Shown here piece after piece: positions 42,737 through 50,661 of a stretch of DNA of 64,000 nucleotides. The notes below the pieces were generated by a model. That model saw only the letters and a list, made by a program, of their open reading frames with translations. It was not told the origin of the DNA and searched no databases. Origin of the DNA: an uncultured Candidatus Melainabacteria bacterium (lineage in GTDB: Bacteria; Cyanobacteriota; Vampirovibrionia; Gastranaerophilales; Gastranaerophilaceae). The stretch spans positions 124,001 through 188,000 of the forward strand of contig CANOTP010000001.1 in assembly GCA_947570135.1 (NCBI GenBank). The letters are read 5' to 3'. How positions within the stretch are numbered: the stretch's first letter is position 1; the number at the start of each line of letters is the position of its first letter. Both the position numbers and the translations under genes were made by a program.

Positions 42737-43531
42737 TTAATACCAGTCGCAATTTCCAGAACCGCAAAGTATTTTGTCTAAATCATCAATTGTTTCGGTT
42801 CTTGTCATTTCATAAGTTACGGGAGTGATTGAGATTTTGTTGTTACGAACTGCTGCGATGTCTGTCGGAGCATCTTCAGGTTCGTTAATAAGCTCTCCAG
42901 CAAGCCAGTAATAAACTTTTCCGCGAGGATCTACACGTTTTTCGTAAGCATCCGTAAACATTTTTCTGCCAAGTTCTGTTATAGCGACTCCGACAATATC
43001 GTCTGCGTCAAGTTTGGGAACATTAACATTTAAGATACTTTTTGGTGGGAATTTAAACTCTTTTAGTTTGTTTAATAATGAGGCTACAAATTTTGCACTA
43101 AATTTAAAGTCTTCATAATCAGCACTCATGCTGGCTAAAGATACCGCAATACTCGGTACTCCAAGCATTGCACCTTCCATAGCGCAGCTTACCGTACCTG
43201 AGTAAAGAATATCCGCGCCAAGATTTGGTCCGTGATTAATCCCTGAAATTACGATATCTGGTTGTTCTTCTTCCGATAGAATTGCATTAATGCCGATTTT
43301 TACGCAGTCTCCGGGGGTTCCTGTTGTAACCCATGTTCTTGTAGCACCGTTTTTACCGTTATCAAGTTCTTCGACTCTCAGTGGAGTATGTAGAGTAAGA
43401 GAATGTCCTGCGGCACTTCTTTCCCTGTCGGGAGCGATAACGTAAACATTATGATGTTTTGATAATTCTTCTGTTAAAACTCTTATCCCGTTTGCAGCGA
43501 TTCCGTCATCGTTTGATATTAAAATATTCAT
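42737..43531 (-). CDS. surE: 5'/3'-nucleotidase SurE
   Basis: A metal-dependent phosphatase for nucleoside monophosphates and short polyphosphates, linked to stationary-phase survival. 264 residues, usual length. The DD metal site is in ISNDDGIAANGI (residues 8-9). APDRERSAAGHSLTLH, GTPGDCVKIG and SGINHGPNLGADILYSGTVS follow, then AMEGAMLGVPSIAVSLA. All core motifs are intact. It is a single gene; the upstream gap holds a structured RNA candidate on the other strand. Confidence 0.96.
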   Translation of the reverse strand: MNILISNDDGIAANGIRVLTEELSKHHNVYVIAPDRERSAAGHSLTLHTPLRVEELDNGKNGATRTWVTTGTPGDCVKIGINAILSEEEQPDIVISGINHGPNLGADILYSGTVSCAMEGAMLGVPSIAVSLASMSADYEDFKFSAKFVASLLNKLKEFKFPPKSILNVNVPKLDADDIVGVAITELGRKMFTDAYEKRVDPRGKVYYWLAGELINEPEDAPTDIAAVRNNKISITPVTYEMTRTETIDDLDKILCGSGNCDWY

Positions 43532-43669
43532 AAAAATCCTTCGTATTTAGTGTAACCTTACTTTTAGTATAAAACAGTGATAATAAATTTTCATTATATT
43601 AAGAGTTGTAAAGTTGGATATGGAAAATATAGCAATTTTATATACTAAAAATACTTTATATATATGTAA

Positions 43670-43788
43670 ACACGAGGAGTGCTTAAATTGAGGAATCACA
43701 CAGGACTTAAGCACACACACTTCACACTTCACTATTACGAGGAATTGAAAAAAGATTCCAATCGCCTTTTTACAAGGCGTTTTTTTTA
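43670..43788 (+). ncRNA. Candidate small RNA with three hairpins and a terminator
   Basis: GTGCTTAA (43679-43686) pairs perfectly with TTAAGCAC (43707-43714). An unpaired CA/CU-rich stretch (43715-43737, with ACTTCACACTTCAC) follows. GGAAT (43741-43745) pairs with ATTCC (43755-43759). CGCCTT (43763-43768) pairs with AAGGCG (43774-43779), followed by eight T, an intrinsic terminator. No open frame fits. The hairpin, CU-rich loop and terminator order is like cyanobacterial Yfr1-type RNAs in outline only; the sequence differs, so this is just an analogy. Confidence 0.5.
43763..43788 (+). terminator. Intrinsic terminator of the RNA candidate
   Basis: CGCCTT/AAGGCG stem with TTTAC loop and T-run to 43787. 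Confidence 0.8.
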
Positions 43789-43797
43789 TTAATAAGT

Positions 43798-43830
43798 AAA
43801 CAGGGCGAATGTGAAACATTCGCCCTGTTT
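43798..43830. terminator. Bidirectional terminator after the YtxH/DUF948 cluster
   Basis: AAACAGGGCGAATG/CATTCGCCCTGTTT 14-base perfect stem with TGAAA loop; T-runs on both ends. Confidence 0.88.
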
Positions 43831-43846
43831 TAAAAATCTTTAAGAC

Positions 43847-44131
43847 TTATTCTTCGTCTTCGTCGTCTTCTTTTTCGTCTTTTTGTTTAGAGATTAAGTC
43901 TTGCAGTTTTTCTTTAATTTCTTCTCCTCTTTTTTGAAGATCTGAAACTACGTCATCTGCTTTTACCTGAATTTGCTTTGCTGTTTCATCAGCTCTTTTT
44001 ACCATATCTTGAGCCGTATCAGCTAATATTTGTCTTGTTTCTTCACCTGACTTTGGTGCAAGCAAAATACCTGCAATCGCGCCGATTGCGCCGCCTACGA
44101 TGAAACCTGCTAAAAATCTTGATGTTGACAT
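43847..44131 (-). CDS. YtxH-domain protein
   Basis: 94 residues. A glycine-rich hydrophobic start (FLAGFIVGGAIGAIAGILLA, about 6-25) is followed by PKSGEETRQIL, the YtxH signature. A coiled-coil tail with many Lys/Glu and an acidic C-terminus (EKEDDEDEE) completes it. YtxH proteins are small membrane-associated proteins, often called gas-vesicle-like or stress-related; the exact role is unknown. It is last of four genes in a minus-strand cluster with a DUF948 protein and a second YtxH. Confidence 0.85.
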   Translation of the reverse strand: MSTSRFLAGFIVGGAIGAIAGILLAPKSGEETRQILADTAQDMVKRADETAKQIQVKADDVVSDLQKRGEEIKEKLQDLISKQKDEKEDDEDEE

Positions 44132-44202
44132 TTTATATTTCTCCTTTTGTTGTCTTACATGATTGTAAATCTGTTATCGGGAATTTTCATTCCCTAAAAG
44201 TT

Positions 44203-44568
44203 TTATTTTCTTTTCATTAGAGAAAATACTGTCATAAAACCTTTAAAAAATCCGCCCAAAAGGCTTTCAGAGAAAGCTTTAGTTTTAGAGATTGCGTTTT
44301 CTATGCCGATTTTTACGTTACCTACGCCTTCATCTGTACTTTGAACCAAAGAATTAATTGATTGCATTGTTTCATTTAATTCTTCAAGTGTTGGTCTAAG
44401 TTCAGTATTAAGCATAATTGATGTTTCATTAACGTTTTTAGCCAAAACGGATAAGTCTTTCAACAGTTTTACAAGGAAGCATCCTACAACAATTAAAATA
44501 ACTGCTGTTGATACGGCAAGAAATGTTAATCCGCTGTTCAATACAATTTGTGATATCTCTATACTCAT
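44203..44568 (-). CDS. DUF948-like membrane protein
   Basis: 121 residues. An N-terminal transmembrane helix (about 12-34, LTFLAVSTAVILIVVGCFLV) is followed by a helical, chemotaxis-receptor-like segment (LLKDLSVLAKNVNETSIMLN and ETMQSINSLVQSTDEGVGNV). Short length and layout match DUF948, which is often next to YtxH genes. In this cluster it lies between two YtxH genes. Confidence 0.8.
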   Translation of the reverse strand: MSIEISQIVLNSGLTFLAVSTAVILIVVGCFLVKLLKDLSVLAKNVNETSIMLNTELRPTLEELNETMQSINSLVQSTDEGVGNVKIGIENAISKTKAFSESLLGGFFKGFMTVFSLMKRK

Positions 44569-44590
44569 TTTAAAATCCTTTGCTTTTTAT

Positions 44591-44917
44591 TTAATAATCA
44601 AATTCGTTTTCATTGGTACCGTTTTCGGAATCTTCCAATTCTTTAGCTTTTTTCATTTTTTTAGATTTGACTGAATTGTTTAATTTTCTAAATTGTCTTT
44701 CCATTTTATATTTCATCAAATCTATAGATTCAAGAGCTTGTTTTTTTGCATCAGAAATCTGCGGAGCGTGTTTGTCGTAAAGATCACAAATGGTATCTTT
44801 AAGTTCTTTTCTTGATTCTTCTCCTGATTTAGGGGCAAAAAGCACACCACCGATAATGCCTCCTACAACACCGGCAATTACGCCGATAGAAAACATAAAT
44901 GCTTTGTTTTTACTCAT
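44591..44917 (-). CDS. YtxH-domain protein (second copy)
   Basis: 108 residues from the ATG at 44917, chosen because GAGG lies nine bases upstream; a further ATG is at 44932. The helix FMFSIGVIAGVVGGIIGGVL is followed by FAPKSGEESRKEL, the YtxH motif. A charged coiled-coil tail follows (KYKMERQFRKLNNSVKSKKM). It is similar in layout to the YtxH gene at 43847 and is probably its paralogue. Confidence 0.85.
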   Translation of the reverse strand: MSKNKAFMFSIGVIAGVVGGIIGGVLFAPKSGEESRKELKDTICDLYDKHAPQISDAKKQALESIDLMKYKMERQFRKLNNSVKSKKMKKAKELEDSENGTNENEFDY

Positions 44918-45001
44918 AGTTGTAAACCTCATTCTTTCAAATTTTCTTCACAATTGTAACATATTTTTTAGTGAATTTCAATAGTGCAGGGTAAATTTAG
45001 A

Positions 45002-45352
45002 TTACTTTAAGAATTTTTTTATTGCTAAGACTATTTCTATAATCGTAATAAGTCTTTTTGCAGGTATTTTAAGAATAGAAAGAATTATTTTAGATGGCAG
45101 ATTTTTTTTGAAACTCTCTTTGCAATCGGTTTGTTTTTTTGCAACGAAGTCTGTGAAGCATTCAAGGCTTCGTGAAACTTTTTTTATCTCTTCTTTGGCA
45201 TTTTTCAGGCAGGTTTTTATTTGCGGCTGAAACTCAATGACTTCTTGGTTTGTTGCACAAACTTTTTTGTTAAGGCTTGTTATACCGCTGACAAGCCAGC
45301 CTGCAATGATTAATTCTGCGATAAATATTATTGTAAAAAATAAAACTAACAT
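45002..45352 (-). CDS. Small membrane protein of unknown function
   Basis: 116 residues. An N-terminal transmembrane helix (about 3-23, VLFFTIIFIAELIIAGWLVS) leads to a helical cytosolic or periplasmic part with cysteines, then a second amphipathic segment near the end (LITIIEIVLAIKKF). It is first of the four-gene cluster with YtxH and DUF948. The helix and coiled-coil style suit the same complex, but no family was recognised. Confidence 0.7.
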   Translation of the reverse strand: MLVLFFTIIFIAELIIAGWLVSGITSLNKKVCATNQEVIEFQPQIKTCLKNAKEEIKKVSRSLECFTDFVAKKQTDCKESFKKNLPSKIILSILKIPAKRLITIIEIVLAIKKFLK

Positions 45353-45437
45353 CTTTTAACTTTTCTTACTTTTGTATTATATTAATAACATAATATATGA
45401 CAGAGGTTAAAATTTGAATACGTCTAAAGGACTATTT

Positions 45438-46781
45438 ATGGGTAGAGTGAGATTTTATACGGTATTAGTATTTGCAAGATTGGCATATTTAGGAATAAAG
45501 ATTCTAAGTCGCACATCGGGAACATCTTTTGTTGGGATGATGACCTTAAAGCTTTGTCCTGATTTTTTGGCTTATTGTAAAAGTTATGCAAAGCGTTCGG
45601 TTGCGGTTTCTGGGACAAATGGAAAGACGACAACTTCGGGGATGTTGGCGTATATTTTGGAAACTGATAAACAATCGGTTATTCATAATACAAAAGGCGC
45701 TAATATGCTTACAGGTGTTGCAAATGTGTTTGCGCTCTGGGTAAAACCGTTTAAAAAGTTCGATTATGCTGTTATTGAATCTGATGAAGCCTATTTGACT
45801 AAATTATATGATTATTTTAAAACTGATTGTCTTATAGTGACAAATCTTTTTCGCGACCAGTTAGACAGATACGGAGAACTTGCTACAACCGCAGGATTTA
45901 TAAAAGATGCAATCGGGAAAAATCCTTCGGCAAATATATTTTTAAACGCTGATGACCCTCTTGTGACAAACTTAAGTAGAAACGGTATATATTACGGGTT
46001 TGAAGATGTTGAGGTTTGTTCTGATGTTCATAAATCAGAATCAAATGCGCCGACAGAAGTTTTTAATTGTATTTGCGGCAAGCCGTTAAGTTATAAGAAA
46101 CAGTTTTTCGCGCAGCAAGGCCATTATTATTGTGAGTATTGCGGGTATAAGCGTCCCGAACTTGACTATAGGGCGACTGTTAGAATATATTCCGATTATT
46201 CACAATTAACGGTTTGTGATGTAAAAGCAGCTAAAGAATACTCATTCAGAGTTAATCAGGTAGGACTTTATAATGCTTATAACGCTTTGGCTGCGATATC
46301 CTGTGCTTTGTATTACGGCGTTAGTGAAGATGTAATACGAGAATCTTTGATGTCATATAAGTCGATTTTTGGGCGAGCTGAAAGACGTGTAATAAACGGT
46401 CATGATACCTTAGTTCAGCTTATTAAAAACCCGACAGGAGCAAGTGAGGTTTTGAAAACCGTTGATTTAGATTCAAATATTGTTATTGCAATTAATGATA
46501 ATTATGCTGACGGGCGAGATATTTCGTGGCTTTGGGACAGCGATTTTGAACAGTTGAAAGACGCAAGAAAACTTGTCATAACTTCAGGCATAAGAGCAAA
46601 AGATATGGCACTGCGTCTTAAATATGCAGGGATTCCGCAGGAAAAAATTATAATAAAAGAAGATATAAAATCCGCAATAGAATTCGCTGCTTCATCAGTG
46701 GATAAGGATGAAAAGATTACGATTTTACCTTCTTATACCGCGTTATTAAAGATTACTAAAATGAAATTTCAGAAAGGATAA
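45438..46781 (+). CDS. murT: Lipid II isoglutaminyl synthase subunit MurT
   Basis: A Mur-ligase-fold enzyme that, with the glutaminase GatD, amidates D-Glu of lipid II. 447 residues from ATG 45438 (AAAGGA upstream); TTG 45414 also has a GAGG and may be the true start. The P-loop is SGTNGKTTT near residue 60. KGANMLTGVANVFALWVKP, then a four-Cys zinc insert (NCICGKPL and YYCEYCGY) typical of MurT. GRAERRV, KNPTGASEVLK and IAINDNYADGRDISWLWD are in the C-terminal domain. The partner gatD usually lies directly next door, but the next gene is pdxJ, and no GatD-like gene is in the window. Confidence 0.9.
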   Translation: MGRVRFYTVLVFARLAYLGIKILSRTSGTSFVGMMTLKLCPDFLAYCKSYAKRSVAVSGTNGKTTTSGMLAYILETDKQSVIHNTKGANMLTGVANVFALWVKPFKKFDYAVIESDEAYLTKLYDYFKTDCLIVTNLFRDQLDRYGELATTAGFIKDAIGKNPSANIFLNADDPLVTNLSRNGIYYGFEDVEVCSDVHKSESNAPTEVFNCICGKPLSYKKQFFAQQGHYYCEYCGYKRPELDYRATVRIYSDYSQLTVCDVKAAKEYSFRVNQVGLYNAYNALAAISCALYYGVSEDVIRESLMSYKSIFGRAERRVINGHDTLVQLIKNPTGASEVLKTVDLDSNIVIAINDNYADGRDISWLWDSDFEQLKDARKLVITSGIRAKDMALRLKYAGIPQEKIIIKEDIKSAIEFAASSVDKDEKITILPSYTALLKITKMKFQKG

Positions 46782-46784
46782 ATT

Positions 46785-47495
46785 ATGCTTTTAGGAGTAA
46801 ATATAGATCACGTTGCAACATTAAGAAACGCAAGAGGCGGGATTGAGCCTGATACGATTCTTGCAGCAGAAATTTGCGAAAATAACGGTGCAACTTCAAT
46901 TACGACACACTTACGTGAAGACAGACGCCACATAAAAGACAGTGATGTAAGAACTTTAATAAAAACATTAAAAACAAATTTAAACCTTGAAATGGCAGTA
47001 ACATCTGAAATGCAACAAATTGCGCTTGAAATAAAACCTCATTCGGTTTGTCTTGTGCCCGAAAAACGTCAGGAGGTAACAACAGAAGGCGGTTTGGATG
47101 TTGCAGGTCAGCTTGATAAAATAACAAGATTCGTAAAACCTTTAACAGATGCGGGAATTTTGGTAAGTTTGTTTATTGACCCAAATGAAGAGCAGGTTGT
47201 TGCAAGTGCAAAAACGGGTGCGCAATTTATTGAACTTCATACGGGAACTTATTCAAATGCTTATGGAACACCCGATGAAGGAAAAGCTTTTGATGATTTA
47301 AAGAATGCTGCTGAAATCGCACAAAATTTAGGTTTAAGAGTTAACGCAGGCCACGGTTTAAATTATGAAAATGTTCACAGAATGCATGAAATCGACGGGC
47401 TTTATGAACTGAATATCGGTCACAGTATTATCTCAAAAGCCGTATTTACGGGACTTGGTGAAGCAGTTAAAATGATGAAAGATTTGGTAAAATAA
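46785..47495 (+). CDS. pdxJ: Pyridoxine 5'-phosphate synthase
   Basis: Joins 1-deoxyxylulose-5-phosphate and 3-amino-2-oxopropyl phosphate to make pyridoxine phosphate. 236 residues. [16 protein letters not shown] at the N-terminus, [54 protein letters not shown] and [11 protein letters not shown] are the family's motifs in order. It starts three bases after murT and is followed directly by the zinc-ribbon gene. Confidence 0.97.
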   Translation: MLLGVNIDHVATLRNARGGIEPDTILAAEICENNGATSITTHLREDRRHIKDSDVRTLIKTLKTNLNLEMAVTSEMQQIALEIKPHSVCLVPEKRQEVTTEGGLDVAGQLDKITRFVKPLTDAGILVSLFIDPNEEQVVASAKTGAQFIELHTGTYSNAYGTPDEGKAFDDLKNAAEIAQNLGLRVNAGHGLNYENVHRMHEIDGLYELNIGHSIISKAVFTGLGEAVKMMKDLVK

Positions 47496-47822
47496 ATGAA
47501 AAAAACACAAGAAGAAATTATAGAAGAAATGCAGCAGGTTGTAGCACAAATGGTTATTGACGATTTGGAAGAAAATCCTGATATAGCCAACGAGTATTTT
47601 GAATGCGATTGCTGCGGTAAAAATAAATCAATGGCAGGTTCAATCGGTTACGGCAGATACAGACTTTGTAATGATTGCGTGTTGTTAGCCGAAACAGGTT
47701 TTGCACTTGGCAAATTTGATGATATCCAAGCACTTATGGATGCTATGGAAGATAACCGTCTTGAGGAACTTTGTCAGTTTATTAAAGACGAAGAATCCCG
47801 CAAAAACAGCTTAGACAATTAG
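47496..47822 (+). CDS. Zinc-ribbon-like protein of unknown function
   Basis: 108 residues. A helical acidic N-terminus (QEEIIEEMQQVVAQMVIDDL) is followed by ECDCCGKNKSM and LCNDC, a C-x-C-C...C-x2-C set near residues 43-70 that can bind one zinc ion, then a helical acidic tail. It starts one base after the pdxJ stop, so it is co-translated. No family was recognised; a small adaptor or RNA-binding role is possible. Confidence 0.75.
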   Translation: MKKTQEEIIEEMQQVVAQMVIDDLEENPDIANEYFECDCCGKNKSMAGSIGYGRYRLCNDCVLLAETGFALGKFDDIQALMDAMEDNRLEELCQFIKDEESRKNSLDN

Positions 47823-47831
47823 GGGTGTGTT

Positions 47832-48386
47832 CTATCTAAGTCCGTTGTTATGCGCAGGTGGCGGCAAAAGTGGTCTTAATAAAAAGTTTGGAGTTCCTAA
47901 ACCCTGAAATGGCGCGCGCGGCGGATGTTTTTGCTCAAATCTTGCTCTGCCTTCGGCTTTCATCTTGTCAAGTTCGGCTTTTTGCTTTTTGTTTAAAAGT
48001 TTTTCAAATTCCTGCGAATTTTTTTTGCGGATTTCTTGTGCTTGTTTTTCAAGTTCTTTTATTTCTGCGTTTAATTGTGCGATTTTTTCTTCCTGCATTT
48101 TAACAGAAATTCTTGATAATTTAACGGTTTCTATTTCCTGACGTTTTAAGTCTATTTGCATCATGACAGGTCTGATTTGTTCTCTTCCTTGTTTATGTAT
48201 AATTCGGGCTTTTTCTTTTTGTTTTTCCGTCAGGTTTAGTCTTTGTTCAAATTCTTTGCGCATTTGAGCTTTTGAATGCTTGTGCATTATTGAAACATTA
48301 TCCTGCGACGGCGGCATTGCCATAGCTGTTCCGATATTTGCCCCTAATATAATTGCCGTGAATAATAATGAAAGTGTCTTTTTCAT
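47832..48386 (-). CDS. Spy/CpxP-like periplasmic protein
   Basis: 184 residues with a signal peptide (MKKTLSLLFTAIILG to AMA). A helical, Lys/Glu/Gln-rich body has the LTxxQ-type motif (LNLTEKQKEKARIIHKQGRE) of Spy/CpxP proteins. Several His near the start (HKHSKAQ) and a Pro/His-rich C-terminus (HPPRAPF, PPPAHNNG) could bind metal. Such proteins act as periplasmic chaperones or metal/stress sensors. It is the third gene of an anti-sigma/sigma/Spy module. Confidence 0.82.
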   Translation of the reverse strand: MKKTLSLLFTAIILGANIGTAMAMPPSQDNVSIMHKHSKAQMRKEFEQRLNLTEKQKEKARIIHKQGREQIRPVMMQIDLKRQEIETVKLSRISVKMQEEKIAQLNAEIKELEKQAQEIRKKNSQEFEKLLNKKQKAELDKMKAEGRARFEQKHPPRAPFQGLGTPNFLLRPLLPPPAHNNGLR

Positions 48387-48401
48387 TTTAATCCTTTCTG
48401 T

Positions 48402-48899
48402 TTATAATAAATCTTTTAATTCTTGAGCGAGTTCTTTTTTTGCGTTATAAATTCTTGATTTTACGGTACCCAAAGGGCATTTTAGTTTTCTTGCGCATTC
48501 TTCGTATGAGTAACCGTTGATTTCACACATTATGATAACTTCTTTAAACTTTGGTTTAAGGTTATTAATTGCATCAACTATTATTTTTTGACGTTCTGAT
48601 TTTATTGCGTTATCATCAGGTGTTGTTTTTTTATCTTTTATGTTTGTAACTGTTAACTCGTCTGAAGTTGATGTTTGAGAAACCTTATGATATGCCGATT
48701 TTAAATAATCTAAAGATGCATTTCTTGTTATAATTGAAATCCAGCTTTTTATGGAGCCTTTTTCTTTGTACTTATCAGAGTTTTTCCAGATTTTGACATA
48801 GACTTCCTGTTCAATATCTTCATTATCTTCTTTTGTTATAAGTCGTATGATATTTTTAATATTTTGTTTATTGGTTTGTATTACTTCGTTAAAATTCAT
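48402..48899 (-). CDS. ECF-type RNA polymerase sigma factor
   Basis: 165 residues. Sigma region 2 is recognisable in EDNEDIEQEVYVKIWKNSDK, then KSWISIITRNASLDYLKSA. Region 4 is PKFKEVIIMCEINGYSYEEC, then ARKLKCPLGTVKSRIYNAKK. No region 1 or 3. This is the ECF layout. It lies nine bases after an anti-sigma gene and 15 bases before a Spy-like gene, so it probably controls an envelope-stress response. Confidence 0.93.
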   Translation of the reverse strand: MNFNEVIQTNKQNIKNIIRLITKEDNEDIEQEVYVKIWKNSDKYKEKGSIKSWISIITRNASLDYLKSAYHKVSQTSTSDELTVTNIKDKKTTPDDNAIKSERQKIIVDAINNLKPKFKEVIIMCEINGYSYEECARKLKCPLGTVKSRIYNAKKELAQELKDLL

Positions 48900-48908
48900 T
48901 AATCCCGT

Positions 48909-49253
48909 TTAATCCAGTGAAATAAGCCCGTAAGAATCTACGGGAAGCCCTAAATCTTCAGAGCTTAAAGTCGTACCGTATTTTAAAGTATCAGAGATAT
49001 CGGTATTAAGATTAAGCACTCCGAGAGTGGTACCGCTGAGCATAATTACAAAAAGAGCACAAGCAGCTTTAAGTTTTGCAATATTTTTGCGTCTTTCTCT
49101 AAAGTATGGTTTAGCCTCTTGTATAAGTTCAGATACCCGAAGCATTTTTTCATGTTCAGCCCTGCAATCTTCGCACTGATTGATGTGCTCGTTCAGTTCT
49201 TCTTCGGTTCTGAATGTGAATAAAGCTTCGTATTTTGAGCATTTTTTGTTCAT
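48909..49253 (-). CDS. Anti-sigma factor with zinc-finger (ZAS) motif
   Basis: 114 residues. The motif HINQCEDCRAEHEKM near residues 24-38 (H-x3-C-x2-C) is the ZAS zinc site that binds ECF sigma factors. One transmembrane helix follows near 67-87 (LKAACALFVIMLSGTTLGVL) and a short periplasmic tail of about 25 residues. It is first in the operon, before its sigma factor. It is a likely substrate of regulated proteolysis (for example by RseP, encoded at 10705), by analogy. Confidence 0.88.
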   Translation of the reverse strand: MNKKCSKYEALFTFRTEEELNEHINQCEDCRAEHEKMLRVSELIQEAKPYFRERRKNIAKLKAACALFVIMLSGTTLGVLNLNTDISDTLKYGTTLSSEDLGLPVDSYGLISLD

Positions 49254-49327
49254 AGTTTTATACCTCTATACTCTTATAACGATTATAAACGAAAAAAGTT
49301 CAGGGGTAAATATTAAAAAGTAAATAC

Positions 49328-49356
49328 TTGAACAAAGAATATTTTTATAGTAGAAT
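49328..49356 (+). promoter_or_regulatory. Promoter of the 49381 envelope operon
   Basis: TTGAAC (49328-49333), a 17-base spacer and TAGAAT (49351-49356), 24 bases upstream of the ATG at 49381. Confidence 0.65.
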
Positions 49357-49380
49357 GTGAAACGTATAAGGGGAGAAATT

Positions 49381-49485
49381 ATGGAATTTTTCAGAAAGCA
49401 CCAAAAGCTTATAATCGGAATAATTATCTTGACTTTTGTTGCGTGGACGGTAGGTTTAATGCTGTTTCCGTTATTTGTAAAATAA
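49381..49485 (+). CDS. 34-residue single-helix membrane peptide
   Basis: MEFFRKHQKLIIGIIILTFV, then AWTVGLMLFPLFVK and stop. A basic start and one strong transmembrane helix. GGGGAGAAATT just upstream is a good ribosome binding site, and a promoter lies further up. It resembles the N-terminal anchor of SurA/PpiD-type foldases, so it may be a small membrane peptide or a truncated remnant. It stands seven bases before the M23 gene, which suggests co-expression. Confidence 0.6.
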   Translation: MEFFRKHQKLIIGIIILTFVAWTVGLMLFPLFVK

Positions 49486-49492
49486 TATCAAT

Positions 49493-50653
49493 ATGAAAAA
49501 AAGTATCTTTAAATATGTATTAATAAGTTGGATGTTAACAGGGTTAGCCGTAAGCTGGACGGCACCGTCTTTTGCTGCTCCGTCCAGAGCTTCGTTAGAT
49601 CAAAAGTTAAAACAAACCAACAATAAAAGATATTATTTCCGGGAAAAGAAAAGGCAAGCTGATGTTAAGCTGAGAAATGAACGTAATAAACTTAGTAATA
49701 ATCAACAAAAATTAGAACGTGCTCAGCATGAATTGGCAGCAACTACGCAAAAATACAACTCTTTGCAATCTAATTTGACATCAATGGAACGTCAATTGAA
49801 CAGTGCAATATCCGATTTTCGTAACCTTGATGCTCAGATGAAAGAACGTATCAGGCAGGTGTATAAACACCAAAGAAACGGAATGTTTGAGTTGATATTA
49901 TCAACAACTGACGTTAATACTCTTATGGATGTGTTCTATTTTGAAAAGATAATTATCCGTGATGATTACAAACGTATGCAGGCGCTGAAAGCAAAAGCCA
50001 ATGAAATTGCCGCATTAAAAGCTCAGGTTGAGCGTCAAAAAAGAATGATTGAAGCCTCAATTCGCGATATTAATTCTCAAAGATCGGCGATTCAAGGTTC
50101 AATTGCCGAAAATAAAAATATGATTGAGCGTTTGAAAAAAGATAAGAATTACTATGAACGCTCAGAACGTGAACTGGCAAGACAATCGGCAAGTATTCAG
50201 AGTATGATTGCAAACCTTACGGGTGGTCAGTCGACTTCAAAAGTTGTAGTATCATCTACGGGATTTATAAGACCTATTTCAGGTCCTATAACTTCACCGT
50301 TCGGGTATAGGGTTCACCCGATATTTAAAAGCCGGATATTCCACTCTGGTATTGATATCGGCGGACCAAACGGCGGTGCAATCAAAGCTTCAAATGACGG
50401 TAAAGTCATTTACTCTGGTTGGTACGGCGGTTACGGTAAAGTCGTAATCTTAGACCATGGCGTTGTTAACGGACAGCCGATAACAACATTATATGCTCAC
50501 ATGTCTTCAATAAATGTAAGTAACGGGCAAATGGTTAAAAAAGGTCAAGCAGTCGGCAGAGAAGGTTCGACAGGTTACAGTACGGGACCGCACTGTCACT
50601 TTGAAGTCAGGGTTAACGGTAAACCTGTGAATCCGTTGAATTATGTCAGATAA
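49493..50653 (+). CDS. EnvC-like M23 peptidase
   Basis: 386 residues with a signal peptide (to about 28). A long coiled coil (about 35-245: LKQTNNKRYYFREKKRQADV and later repeats) precedes a C-terminal LytM/M23 domain (about 265-386). The zinc ligands are in HSGIDIGGP (His near 284, Asp near 288) and HCHFEV (near 366); GREGSTGYSTGPHCHFEVRV is canonical. An intact HxH and Asp argue for an active endopeptidase, unlike EnvC, which is a degenerate activator. It is first of the LPS/envelope run. Confidence 0.92.
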   Translation: MKKSIFKYVLISWMLTGLAVSWTAPSFAAPSRASLDQKLKQTNNKRYYFREKKRQADVKLRNERNKLSNNQQKLERAQHELAATTQKYNSLQSNLTSMERQLNSAISDFRNLDAQMKERIRQVYKHQRNGMFELILSTTDVNTLMDVFYFEKIIIRDDYKRMQALKAKANEIAALKAQVERQKRMIEASIRDINSQRSAIQGSIAENKNMIERLKKDKNYYERSERELARQSASIQSMIANLTGGQSTSKVVVSSTGFIRPISGPITSPFGYRVHPIFKSRIFHSGIDIGGPNGGAIKASNDGKVIYSGWYGGYGKVVILDHGVVNGQPITTLYAHMSSINVSNGQMVKKGQAVGREGSTGYSTGPHCHFEVRVNGKPVNPLNYVR

Positions 50654-50661
50654 AGGGTAGA

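Noticed and set aside
43547-43819. 90-codon minus-strand frame upstream of surE
   Set aside because: It covers the structured RNA candidate and terminators; the protein looks random and has no ribosome binding site.
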